From an uncultured Verrucomicrobiota bacterium (GTDB taxonomy: Bacteria > Verrucomicrobiota > Verrucomicrobiia > Limisphaerales > JAJXZI01): a stretch of DNA of 42,108 nt. The notes under the pieces were generated by a model. That model had not been told where the DNA came from. It saw only the letters and a list, made by a program, of their open reading frames with translations, and searched no databases. Location: the NCBI GenBank assembly GCA_903847485.1, contig CAINDV010001020.1, forward strand, positions 1-42,108. Reading direction: 5' to 3'. Shown here one piece after another: positions 6,998-16,107 of the stretch (positions within the stretch are counted from its first letter, which is position 1; each line of letters opens with the position of its first letter). The position numbers were made by a program, and so were the translations under genes.

Positions 6998-9900
6998 CTA
7001 CTTAGTCTCGTCCACGATGAGTTCGACGATGTGGACGGAAGGATTGGCGCTGTTCTTGAGCAGGTTAATGCGGACGTAGCGGGCGTCTGTCTTTGGAAAC
7101 TTCCCGGAGTAACCATTGGCCGTCGCGCGAATTTGATTTTCGGAAAAATCCAGCACCTTGTTCCAGTGCTGGCCGTCCACAGAGACCTCGGCGTTCCATT
7201 GGTAGTAACGACCGCCGTCCCAGTAAGTGATAACGTTGATGAAATTGATTGGTTGGACCTTTTCCAAATCCACCTGTAGCCACTGCGGCGCGGGGCCTCC
7301 GTCCCAGTAACTCTCCGCATTGTCGGCTTGGCCGTCCACGGCGACCTTGGGAGCTTGGCCGTTCGTTGGATCCGGTGATGGCCCGACAGTAACTGGCTTG
7401 CCCGTGGCAAGGTTAGGCCGCGAGGGAATCTTGCTGCGAAACCAACTGCCCACGAGATAGCCTTGCTGTCCACCTTGGCTATCAAAAAGTCCGGCGCGCA
7501 AATACACCGTTTTGTCCACGGTGATGGCCCCGACATAAGTCTGCCAATGTTCGTTGGGCAGGCTGTTGTCGAGAGTATATTTTAACGTCAGCCCTGGACG
7601 ATTAGGACGGAGTGTCAAGGTGAGCGGTTCGGTGAAGGTGTTCTCGTCGCCGACAAACTTGCTCTGCGCCTGAATAGTGACGGTATGCACGAGCTTCTCG
7701 AGCAGGGCATCCGTGTGCGCGAGCCGCGCTTTGAACTCGGCTAAGGTGCCGCCAGCCTGCGGATTCCAGGCGCGTTCGGCCACCAGCGCGAGCCGGTCCC
7801 GCAGACTCTGAATCTCGATGTTCTCAGGGTTTTCCCACGAACAAAGCTGCGTGCCCATCAGCTTCGCGGAGTCAGTAAGGGTGGTGTAATCGGTGGCACC
7901 TTCCCGGCCGAATTTCGGCAGCGCCCAGTCGAACAGGAACTCCAGCGACTTCTTGTTGTCGCGCACGATGTAGAGGGGTGTCCAGGTGGCATTGGCGACC
8001 GCATAGCCGCTCTTCACGATATCGTTCGGGTTACGGCCCTGCGACCACACCATGACCAGCGCGTCCTTCGGAAGCGGATAGGCGCCGCCGGTATTCCAGG
8101 CTTCTTCCCAGACGATGGTCTTCTTGCCGCGTTTCGCGACGACCGCGTGCAGATCAACGATGAATTTGCAATAGAGATCGTGGACGCTCTTGATGCCGAA
8201 CTTCGCCTGAGCCTCCTTGTATTCCGCCGTCTGATCCAGCCCGCCGAGGCCCACTTCGTCCGCGCCTAAGTGGATGTAGGGAGTGCTTTGGAAGACATCC
8301 ATCACCTCGTTCATCAGTACGGTGAGTGCTGCGAGGGTCTTGGGACTGGCGATGTTGACCGTCGAGCCGTTGCCGGGAAGTCCGAAGATGTCCTGGGCAT
8401 CGGCGATAAGTCGGCCGGAATGGCCGGGCAGGTCTATCTCCGGCACGAGATAGACGCCGCGTTCCTGCGCGAACCGCTCCAGCGCTTTCATCTCACCAAG
8501 AGTATAGGGCGTGATGTGCGACTTAGATGCCGGTTCGAAGCGGGCGAACTCCTGGTTGCTCTTGCCGAGGTGCGGAAACTTCGTGGACGGAAACATGAAT
8601 AACTGGTCGTCCGTTAGATGAAGGTGAAGGTAACGAATCTTGTACAGGCGGCACAACTCAATCACCTGCTTGATGCCGCCCGGCGAATGATACTTGCGGG
8701 CAAGGTCAATCAGCGCCCCGCGAAACGGATACGCCGGCTCATCCGCAATGTTCACCAGGGGCACGGTCAGTATGTCGTTCGCGACGCGTAACGCTTGCAA
8801 CAGTGTCACCGTGCCCGAAGCGACACTCTGGTAGCTACCTCCTTTCACGGTAGCCAAATCCTTCACTTCCAAAGTGTAGGCCTCGCCCTTCACGTCTGGA
8901 TCGAGTTGGAGCACTAAATCGCCCGGCTCACCTTTGCCTGAGCCAGTGGCCAGTCGGACGCCGGTGGTAAGAAAGATGTCGTCGGCGAGAACTTTTGCCA
9001 GCGGTGCCAGTTCTGTGCTGGTGGCAAGAATGCGGCTGCCTTTGGTCAAGGTAAGTGATCCTTGGCCCAGTGTCAGTCTTCTGGGCCACGGAACCAACTG
9101 CGGACTTCCTTCCGTCAGGGTAGTCTCCGGAGCAGTGTCCAAGGCTTGCCACACTAAAGTCACAGTGTCCGCCACCTCCTTCACCGTCAGTTCTCTCTTA
9201 TTCCAGTCAATCCTGCCCAAGGCCGCGCGAGTCTCCTTGGCAATCGGCAGCTTCCACTCTCCGGCAAACACCTGGCTAAGATCCTTTTGCGCCGCCACAC
9301 TGGCGCACAACAACCAATACCAGCACTGGTGCAACGCCCCCTCCTTGGTGCCGGGGTTGGAGGTGGGACAAGCGGCTAACTCGTGGAAGAACCGCTTTAC
9401 CCAGGCATCTCCGCCATTCTCGCGACGTAGCCGCAGCATGGCGGAGGCGTAACGCACCGGCTGGTCGGACGGTTCGATTACCTGCCCGCTCCGATCCTTG
9501 ATGCGGCTCACCTTTTCTCCCACCCCAGTGCTCATGGTAAACAGATCGAGGAAGGTCAGCCCGCTCGTGGAAAACAGTGGCTCCACTCCCTCGATCACCT
9601 TCCGTGTTTGTGCATCCGTATCTTCGTATTTCAGCGTGTCCATGCAGACATAGCGCATAAACACTGCAACCCCGGTGATATAGCACGAATGGCGGTCGCC
9701 GAAGGTGTAAAAGTTCCGTCCCATTTCGTAAAACACGTAATGCGGCATGGCTTGGGGGTGGGTTTTGAGTTCGGGATAATTGTGGTCGTAGAACATCGCC
9801 AGTTCAATCCCCGTGGCCCCGACATAGCCACAACCCGCCCCACAGGTCAGCTCGTATCGAGGGACGGCCGCGATGGTGACTTTGCCCTCGAATTGTCGCA

Positions 9901-10201
9901 GGGGACTTGGCATCCGGCCGGTCAGGTCGGCATACAATTGCCAGCCGGCGTCGAGGCGGGAAACCCAGATCCCCATCAAGCTCGGATCTAGAGTGTCGTC
10001 CGTGGTCAGGAAAATAACATTCGCGCCCGTCCAAGGCGTCAGTTGCAGGCTCAGGCCTCGTTCTTCCCAGGACTTAGGCTGAAAGGCGTATTGGGAGTAG
10101 TCGAACCGTCCGCCAGGTTTCAAGGGGGTAACATCTGCGGCCCCCAGATGAGATACGACCAAGGTTAGTAAGAGCAGCAGGATGCGGCGGAATATCGCCA
10201 T
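6998..10201 (-). CDS. secreted GH20 beta-N-acetylhexosaminidase with degenerate M60-like N-terminal domain and C-terminal F5/8C domain
   Basis: The protein has 1067 residues from the ATG at 10201, chosen because MAIFRRILLLLLTLVVSHLGAAD is a clear signal peptide; an upstream in-frame start at 10282 would bury it. Residues 25-320 resemble a gluzincin/M60-like metallopeptidase fold, with HYVFYEMGRN near residue 155 where a zinc-binding HExxH would be expected. Residues 365-500 form a GH20 N-terminal domain. Residues 505-840 are the GH20 barrel, with LHLTDDQ, PEIDLPGHSG and the catalytic Asp-Glu pair in HLGADEVGLGG (about residue 648). The C-terminal 130 residues form a discoidin/F5-8C carbohydrate-binding domain (NLATGKPV ... 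WLQVDLEKVQPINFINV). It should remove terminal GlcNAc or GalNAc outside the cytoplasm. The peptidase part looks catalytically dead and may serve in binding. Confidence 0.88.
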   Translation of the reverse strand: MAIFRRILLLLLTLVVSHLGAADVTPLKPGGRFDYSQYAFQPKSWEERGLSLQLTPWTGANVIFLTTDDTLDPSLMGIWVSRLDAGWQLYADLTGRMPSPLRQFEGKVTIAAVPRYELTCGAGCGYVGATGIELAMFYDHNYPELKTHPQAMPHYVFYEMGRNFYTFGDRHSCYITGVAVFMRYVCMDTLKYEDTDAQTRKVIEGVEPLFSTSGLTFLDLFTMSTGVGEKVSRIKDRSGQVIEPSDQPVRYASAMLRLRRENGGDAWVKRFFHELAACPTSNPGTKEGALHQCWYWLLCASVAAQKDLSQVFAGEWKLPIAKETRAALGRIDWNKRELTVKEVADTVTLVWQALDTAPETTLTEGSPQLVPWPRRLTLGQGSLTLTKGSRILATSTELAPLAKVLADDIFLTTGVRLATGSGKGEPGDLVLQLDPDVKGEAYTLEVKDLATVKGGSYQSVASGTVTLLQALRVANDILTVPLVNIADEPAYPFRGALIDLARKYHSPGGIKQVIELCRLYKIRYLHLHLTDDQLFMFPSTKFPHLGKSNQEFARFEPASKSHITPYTLGEMKALERFAQERGVYLVPEIDLPGHSGRLIADAQDIFGLPGNGSTVNIASPKTLAALTVLMNEVMDVFQSTPYIHLGADEVGLGGLDQTAEYKEAQAKFGIKSVHDLYCKFIVDLHAVVAKRGKKTIVWEEAWNTGGAYPLPKDALVMVWSQGRNPNDIVKSGYAVANATWTPLYIVRDNKKSLEFLFDWALPKFGREGATDYTTLTDSAKLMGTQLCSWENPENIEIQSLRDRLALVAERAWNPQAGGTLAEFKARLAHTDALLEKLVHTVTIQAQSKFVGDENTFTEPLTLTLRPNRPGLTLKYTLDNSLPNEHWQTYVGAITVDKTVYLRAGLFDSQGGQQGYLVGSWFRSKIPSRPNLATGKPVTVGPSPDPTNGQAPKVAVDGQADNAESYWDGGPAPQWLQVDLEKVQPINFINVITYWDGGRYYQWNAEVSVDGQHWNKVLDFSENQIRATANGYSGKFPKTDARYVRINLLKNSANPSVHIVELIVDETK

Positions 10202-10362
10202 GATGGATCCATTCAAGACGGCGCGGGCCGGTCCCGCTGCCGCACGCATTCCGATTGTCGTTATCATTACAGTTCTGTTCATTATATTTCCGTTGGTTAT
10301 TGTTACCTGTCTTGACTCATTGAATCACATCCTGCACGCGATTGAATTCTTGGCGAGTTGTC

Positions 10363-13300
10363 TCACGGCGCGACGACGACCTTGCCCTTCCCATTAATCC
10401 ACTTTTCCGCAGCGGCGGTGTAGGTACCGGCGGGTTTCTTGACGTTGTTCACGCTGAGGGCCTTGACGGTCAACACACCGCTGTGGCCCTCGGCGCTATC
10501 GGTCTTGATAGTGGTGTTGCCTGCCATCACCAGCGCGGCCACGGTCTCGCTGCAGCCGTTGAGACTTAGGTAGGCCGCGCCGTTGTTTCCAGCGTTGATC
10601 AGCGTGATGGTGGCGGTGTCCTTGATCTGGTTGCTGTGAATCCAATGCAGGCAGTCGTTGAAACCTTGGCCGCCCACAACCACATCGCCGCTGATGGCAT
10701 CCACGCCGTCGGGCTTCTCCAACTGCACGCGCCCCTTGCGGGCGAGGAACTTGCCAGTGGTCGTGTTGGGATTGTCGCCGGCCAATCGTAACGGGGCGTC
10801 CTTGTAGCCGGTGTACGACGGGCCCATCAGCAGCACCACATCGCCCGTGCCAGAAATCGTTCCCAAGTAGCACAGCGGGTTGCCGTCGCCGCTGTCGAAG
10901 GTGATGGTGTGGCCGTTGCTAACCAGGTCAATGTCGCAGGTTCCCACACCGACCCAGAATTCGGTGTCGCCGGTCATATTGCCAATGTTACCCGAACCGA
11001 TCTGACCAGTGGGGTCACCGTAGCGTCCCTTGACGTTCACGCGCGGATCAATGGTCACGCTGCCGCTGCCCTCCAACCAAGGCTGCGGGGCCTTGTGGCT
11101 GCCGGTGGCGATCTTCTTGCCATAGACGATGAGTTGCTTTACGGCTAGGTGTCCGCCGCTGCCGGTGCGGATTTTGGCCTGGCCGTCAACCATTACCTTG
11201 GCCAGTGCGGCCTTGTGCCCCGCGAGGTCCAGAAAGCACGGCTGGGCCTTGCCATCCAGCGTGACAGTGGCGAAGGGCGCGATTTGTCCGTCGCCAGCCA
11301 ATATGACGGCATCGCCGGCGTTGGCGATGTCGCTGCCGCCCACAAATAAGTTGCCGGGGATGGCAATGACGCCCGCAGGCTTGTTGAGTTTCAGCACGCC
11401 GCGGGATAGAACGGTGTGGCCTTTGTAGGAACTGGTCGAGGGGCCAGTGATCTCCAGGGGCTGCCTAGAGGGGGCCTGTCCGCCCGCGGCAGCATCGAAT
11501 GTCACGGCACCGTTGCCCGTGATGAAGCCGCTGTACGAGGTGGGTTTGTCGCCTGGCGCACAGAAAGTCAGGCCAAACTCGCCCGTCATTACCGGGATGG
11601 CGCAGTCGCCGGTGGCCGGGCCGAAGGTCGTCGCCGCAGTCAGTACTGCGATGTTGTTTTCGCCGATAACCGTATTGGCATTGGTGATCACTCCGGCGGC
11701 GTTGACATACTTCACATTGCCCACCACTACGAAACCGCTGCCTACAATCCAGGTGTTAGCCGAGGTGTACACGCCCTTGGGCAAGCTCTTGCCGTCGATC
11801 GCCAGGGTGCCGACGGTCAGGATACCGCCAGCCTTCTGATCGTCGGTCACAATCTTGGTGTGCGGAGCCATCTTGAGGCTGGCGAAATTATCATTGCAGC
11901 CATTGAGGTTGAGGGTCGCTCCGCCCTTGGGCGAGTCGAGCAGTTCCACAACGGCCGCGTTGTTGAGCTGGTCACTGTTGGCCCAATAAAGGCAGTCGTT
12001 GTCGCCCTGGCCCCCAACGATGACTGTGCCGCCTACGGCGTCCACCCCCGCGTCCTTGGCGAGAGTCAACCGGCCGGACTTGACCAACCAGGTGCCCTGC
12101 ATCGTGTTAGGCTCCTTGCCGCCGAGAATCATCGGAGAGTTACGGAAGTTGCCGTCGGCCCCGCCCATGAAGACCTGCACCTTGCCGGTGCCAGAGATGG
12201 GACCGTTATAGCCCATCGCATTGCCGCCGCCGCTGTCGAAAGTGAGCGTAAATCCCTTGTTAATCACGGCATTCGGCCCGGCCGGGGGCGCCCACTGAAA
12301 GGCCGTATCACCTTTGAGCACCCCAATGTTGTCTTCGCCCAGAGTCTTGGCCGGTTCGGCAACAACGCCGGCAAGCTCGACCATCAGCCGGAGCTTGATT
12401 TCGCGGACAACCATCGGCTCGGCCTGTGGCAAACCGCACCACAGGCGCACGGCCTTGACATTGTTATCGCTTAGAACGGCCTGGGCGGTACCCTTGGCCA
12501 GCTTGGCAACGGCGACATACTTGGCTCCGTCAGCCGAGACCTGCAGTTCCGCGCCCTCCAGCAAGCCCTTGCCGTTGATGCCGGTTAGGACTTCGATGGC
12601 GTACACGAGCGCAGGCTTGGCGAGTTGGATGGTAAGATGATCGCCGGCCTGGGGGGCCGCGGCGGACTTGTAGAAAGTGGCGTCATTCCCGTCTAAGGCG
12701 AACACGGGCTGAAGCATGTCGCGTGTGCCGGCGGAGGCGGTGAAAGCGGCGTCCAGCCGGGCTTTGGGAGGCAGACCGATGAGCTTGCCAACGGCCGCGT
12801 CCTGTGCCTGGAAGCGCGCGGCGAAACCCTGTTCGGTCACGGTATTGTCGGGGCCCCAGGTGCGTTCCTGGCGGGCGGCGACGTTGCGGACCATGCCAGC
12901 TAACACTTCGACCGATTGCTCCCAAGCCACTAACGTGGCACCAATAACCGCGTCGCCCTTCCTAAGCGTGCTGCCGTTGCAGACATACATGCTCCACTGT
13001 TCCCAAGGAACGCCCAAGTTCCACGGACAGGTAATGGTGGCATAGCCCAGGGGAATGAGTTGGCTGGCTGTGTTATTGTTTCCGACCCACGTCATGACGA
13101 TGATGTCTTTGGCCGCCGTGTCGGCCAGGCCTTCCCACTTAATGGCCTTCTTGCCGCGCTTCTTGACCATCTCGTTGACGCGGGCGATGAAGTAGTTGGC
13201 CAGTTCGCCATCGTTCTTGAGGCCATGTTTATCCATGAAGGCCTGGTATCCGCTGTGAAGCGAGACCCGGCCCATAGACACTTCGTCGCTGCCAATGTGG

Positions 13301-14370
13301 AAGTAGGGGGACGATTTGAACACATCGCATATTTCACCGATGATCGCGTCCAAGCCAGGGTAGATTTCCTCGCTGGCCATGTTCATACAGCCCATGCCGA
13401 CAGGCTGTTTGGTTTCGGGATTGAGGGCATCAAAAATCTCGGGCAGCGAGCGCAGGGCGGCCCCGCTGTGGCCGGGCACTTCCAGCTCCGGCACGATCGC
13501 AATGCCGCGCGCGTCGGCATAGGCGACGAGGCTCTTAAGTTCCTCCATCGTGTACACCTTCGGAGCCAAGCCGCCATGGGTGCCATGGTTCTTGGATCCC
13601 AGTTGCGGATACTGGGTGGACGGGAAGCACCATCCCTGGTCGTCGGTCAGGTGCAGGTGCAGATAGCGCACTTTATACACGCGGCAGGTCTCGACCATCT
13701 TCTTGAGCCACTCCGTGGGCTGATACTGTCGGCCACAGTCAACCATCATCGCGCAGTAATCCGCGTGGGGCCAATCCTTGATGGCGAGCTTGGGCAACGC
13801 CACCTGGCCGCCCGACTGACTGATCGCCTGCAGCAGGGTCGTGCTCCCCTCGGCCACCGCGCGGTAGTCGAAGCCTTCCACCACGGCCTGATCACCGATG
13901 GTGACAGTGTGCGCGCCGTCGGTAGTGCGAACCAGTACCGGCGGGCGTGCCACCAGGATTTGCTCGTCGGCCTTGATGGCCTGGTTTATCTTGAGGACGA
14001 TGTCGCTGGCGCGGGGCGGGTCGGCGGCAACGGTGAGATTCAGTCCCGTCAGCAAGTTGATCTCATCAGAGAGGATGTCGGCGATCACCCTAAGTTTGTC
14101 GTCGCCGACGACAATGCGGCTGGCGGTGGTGAGTTTCATCTGTCCTTGTTTCACCTCAATCGCCTTGGGCCAGGGAATGAGGTTGAGGCCGGGATGGGTA
14201 TCTGCCGGGTCACCGCCGGCTGCGGCCCAAGAGGCCAGACTCGTTAGCAACGCGTACGGCAGTAACCAGCGCAAACCTCCTTGCCTATTACTGCCACAAA
14301 TTTGCCGTTGGGACCGCAACTGCGGAACTGACCGGTTGGCCGGGGCGAGAGGAAGCCTGGTCATGTTCAT
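10363..14370 (-). CDS. secreted GH20 beta-N-acetylhexosaminidase with autotransporter-type beta-strand repeats
   Basis: This is a 1335-residue protein. After a long basic N-region a hydrophobic signal segment (WLLPYALLTSLASWAAAG) ends near residue 52. Residues 60-195 are the GH20 N-terminal domain and 200-520 the catalytic barrel, with LHLTDDQGWCFPS, PELEVPGHSG and the catalytic pair in FHIGSDEVSMG (about residue 363). Residues 555-685 look like a galactose-binding/F5-8C fold. The rest (about 700-1335) is three long segments of autotransporter-associated beta-strand (PATR, TIGR02601-like) repeats, with motifs such as GRLTLAKDAGVDAVGG, GVLKLNKPAGVIAIPG and GRVQLEKPDGVDAISG. I see no outer-membrane barrel at the end, so the repeats are probably a stalk or surface adhesive module. 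The next gene upstream carries the same repeats. Confidence 0.88.
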   Translation of the reverse strand: MNMTRLPLAPANRSVPQLRSQRQICGSNRQGGLRWLLPYALLTSLASWAAAGGDPADTHPGLNLIPWPKAIEVKQGQMKLTTASRIVVGDDKLRVIADILSDEINLLTGLNLTVAADPPRASDIVLKINQAIKADEQILVARPPVLVRTTDGAHTVTIGDQAVVEGFDYRAVAEGSTTLLQAISQSGGQVALPKLAIKDWPHADYCAMMVDCGRQYQPTEWLKKMVETCRVYKVRYLHLHLTDDQGWCFPSTQYPQLGSKNHGTHGGLAPKVYTMEELKSLVAYADARGIAIVPELEVPGHSGAALRSLPEIFDALNPETKQPVGMGCMNMASEEIYPGLDAIIGEICDVFKSSPYFHIGSDEVSMGRVSLHSGYQAFMDKHGLKNDGELANYFIARVNEMVKKRGKKAIKWEGLADTAAKDIIVMTWVGNNNTASQLIPLGYATITCPWNLGVPWEQWSMYVCNGSTLRKGDAVIGATLVAWEQSVEVLAGMVRNVAARQERTWGPDNTVTEQGFAARFQAQDAAVGKLIGLPPKARLDAAFTASAGTRDMLQPVFALDGNDATFYKSAAAPQAGDHLTIQLAKPALVYAIEVLTGINGKGLLEGAELQVSADGAKYVAVAKLAKGTAQAVLSDNNVKAVRLWCGLPQAEPMVVREIKLRLMVELAGVVAEPAKTLGEDNIGVLKGDTAFQWAPPAGPNAVINKGFTLTFDSGGGNAMGYNGPISGTGKVQVFMGGADGNFRNSPMILGGKEPNTMQGTWLVKSGRLTLAKDAGVDAVGGTVIVGGQGDNDCLYWANSDQLNNAAVVELLDSPKGGATLNLNGCNDNFASLKMAPHTKIVTDDQKAGGILTVGTLAIDGKSLPKGVYTSANTWIVGSGFVVVGNVKYVNAAGVITNANTVIGENNIAVLTAATTFGPATGDCAIPVMTGEFGLTFCAPGDKPTSYSGFITGNGAVTFDAAAGGQAPSRQPLEITGPSTSSYKGHTVLSRGVLKLNKPAGVIAIPGNLFVGGSDIANAGDAVILAGDGQIAPFATVTLDGKAQPCFLDLAGHKAALAKVMVDGQAKIRTGSGGHLAVKQLIVYGKKIATGSHKAPQPWLEGSGSVTIDPRVNVKGRYGDPTGQIGSGNIGNMTGDTEFWVGVGTCDIDLVSNGHTITFDSGDGNPLCYLGTISGTGDVVLLMGPSYTGYKDAPLRLAGDNPNTTTGKFLARKGRVQLEKPDGVDAISGDVVVGGQGFNDCLHWIHSNQIKDTATITLINAGNNGAAYLSLNGCSETVAALVMAGNTTIKTDSAEGHSGVLTVKALSVNNVKKPAGTYTAAAEKWINGKGKVVVAP

Positions 14371-14446
14371 TCGATCATATTTTCGGTTTAGTTTTCAGTT
14401 CAGGTTTCGGGCGGGACTAAACCCATAAGCGCCTGGGCGGTTGCTA

Positions 14447-16060
14447 TTACTGCTTCCCCAAGGCTCTGAAGATACCATCGCCGATCAGGTTGGCGAGCAA
14501 AATGTTACCTGGGCCGGTAGGGTGAACACCATCATAGGTGAGGAAGCCCGATGTCTTGATGTAGAGCGTCCCGTCCACGCGGAGTTGGGCATTGTGATTC
14601 TGGAGGTAAGCGACATAGGCCTTGCGGAGATCTACCAGGGTGGTGCCGGTGGCTTGCGTCACCTTGCGCGTGACTTCGGAATACGCCTCGATCTTGGGAT
14701 CGTCGCCGTTGTTCCCGTCGGACAACTCGCCATGCACGGTCATTGTGGCCAGCACCGGTACGGTCTTGTTAGCCTTCGCGGATGCGATGAGGTCGCTCAG
14801 GGCTTTCTCGAAGACCTCCGGGGTGGTGTTCCGCCACCAGACGTCGTTGATGCCGATGAACACCACGACCACATCCGCCTTGTCCGCGCTGATCATTTCG
14901 GCGAAAGGCTTCTGGGCACTGTTACCGGGAAAGGCACTGTTGGTTACCCCGTCACGGACCTGTAACACACCGCCGCCATTGATCCCGCGGTTGACCAGTT
15001 TGACACTCCTGCTCTGGGTGCCTTCGCCCGTCTTGATCGCCTGATTGATCACTCCAATGAAGCCGTCCTGCCAGGTAATGGAGTCCCCGAAGAAGTCGAT
15101 CGTCAGACCGTCCTTAAGGGGGCTTCCTTTGCCCGTGAGGCTGGCCAGACCTGGCACCTTGTAGAGTTTGGCGCGTGTAACCTCGGCCTTGGGCGAGACG
15201 TCGAACGGCGGGTTGATGGCCCTGACCAGCACGTCCGGGACCAACTGTCCGTCGCGCGTCATCTGGGCGGCATACAGACCCGCGGGCAGGCCCGCAGGCT
15301 TGTCGAACCCGATGCGGGCAATCTGTTCCTTGCTGAGACCTTTGCCGTCCTTGCCAAAGGTCAGTTTGTCCTTGCCAGGTTTGTAGCTGAGAATCGTCAT
15401 GGTCTTGGTGAGCTCCCACGGACAGGCGCTGCAATCGCCTATGGTTAGCATCGCGGGTTTGTCACCCATGTCTATCACAGAGTGAGAGCCTATCGTCAGT
15501 GAAGCGAATTTCTCGTCGTGGCCGCGGAGTTCCAGCCCACTTACGCCAGTGCCGCTCAACGTGACGCTCGCGGCGTCATTGATCTGGTGAGACTTGTTGA
15601 GTTGAACCATCGCGCTTTCCTTGGTGCCGATGATCAGGTCGCCGGGGATGGCGTCCAAGCCGGCGGGCTTATCCAAGTCGAGCACGCCTCGGGTCAGCGT
15701 GAAGGTGCCTCGGAAGGTGTTGGGCTTGTCTCCACTCAGGACCGAGGGTGCCACCTGGGGCACGCCGCCACCGCGCCACTCGAACGAACCTTGACCTGTG
15801 ATTGCGCCACTGAAGACTGTGTGGTTGCCCCCGCCGGTTTCCATCACGAACGCATGGCCGTTGAGGTCGATGTCGCCGGGCACCATGCCGGTCCGCCATC
15901 CGAACGTCGCGTCGCCGACCAGATTGTAACTGGCATCTTTGCCAAATTCTTCGTTGGGATTCTCGTGGTTCCCGGTGATGTCGGTGGCACGGGCCAGACC
16001 CGCCGCTGACGCTACGCACGCCGCCGCCAGAACGATAACTCGCTTCATAAGTGCTCTCAT
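14447..16060 (-). CDS. secreted SGNH/GDSL hydrolase with N-terminal beta-strand repeats
   Basis: This is a 537-residue protein with a signal peptide (MKRVIVLAAACVASAAGLARA). Residues 27-220 carry PATR-type beta-strand repeats (GVLDLDKPAGLDAIPGDLIIG) closely like those of the neighbouring GH20 at 10363-14370. The C-terminal 230 residues form an SGNH hydrolase: block I IDFFGDSITW with the nucleophile serine near residue 325, block II NRGINGGG, block III VFIGINDVWW, and block V DGVHPTGPGN with the catalytic Asp and His. Such enzymes are esterases and often deacetylate sugars, which would suit removal of O-acetyl groups from an amino-sugar polymer before GH20 action. It lies 76 bp upstream of the GH20 gene and 47 bp downstream of the GH20-like gene, so it is probably part of one transcript. 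The exact substrate cannot be told. Confidence 0.87.
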   Translation of the reverse strand: MRALMKRVIVLAAACVASAAGLARATDITGNHENPNEEFGKDASYNLVGDATFGWRTGMVPGDIDLNGHAFVMETGGGNHTVFSGAITGQGSFEWRGGGVPQVAPSVLSGDKPNTFRGTFTLTRGVLDLDKPAGLDAIPGDLIIGTKESAMVQLNKSHQINDAASVTLSGTGVSGLELRGHDEKFASLTIGSHSVIDMGDKPAMLTIGDCSACPWELTKTMTILSYKPGKDKLTFGKDGKGLSKEQIARIGFDKPAGLPAGLYAAQMTRDGQLVPDVLVRAINPPFDVSPKAEVTRAKLYKVPGLASLTGKGSPLKDGLTIDFFGDSITWQDGFIGVINQAIKTGEGTQSRSVKLVNRGINGGGVLQVRDGVTNSAFPGNSAQKPFAEMISADKADVVVVFIGINDVWWRNTTPEVFEKALSDLIASAKANKTVPVLATMTVHGELSDGNNGDDPKIEAYSEVTRKVTQATGTTLVDLRKAYVAYLQNHNAQLRVDGTLYIKTSGFLTYDGVHPTGPGNILLANLIGDGIFRALGKQ

Positions 16061-16107
16061 GTTTCTTTCAAATAATCATTTCTATGTTCAGCCTGGCTCC
16101 GCGAGCT

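Noticed and set aside
11416-12474. Long plus-strand open frame opposite the GH20 gene
   Set aside because: It is antisense to the beta-strand repeat region of a well-supported gene and has no family-like motifs.
13060-14247. 395-codon plus-strand open frame
   Set aside because: It is antisense to the GH20 catalytic region; open by base composition only.
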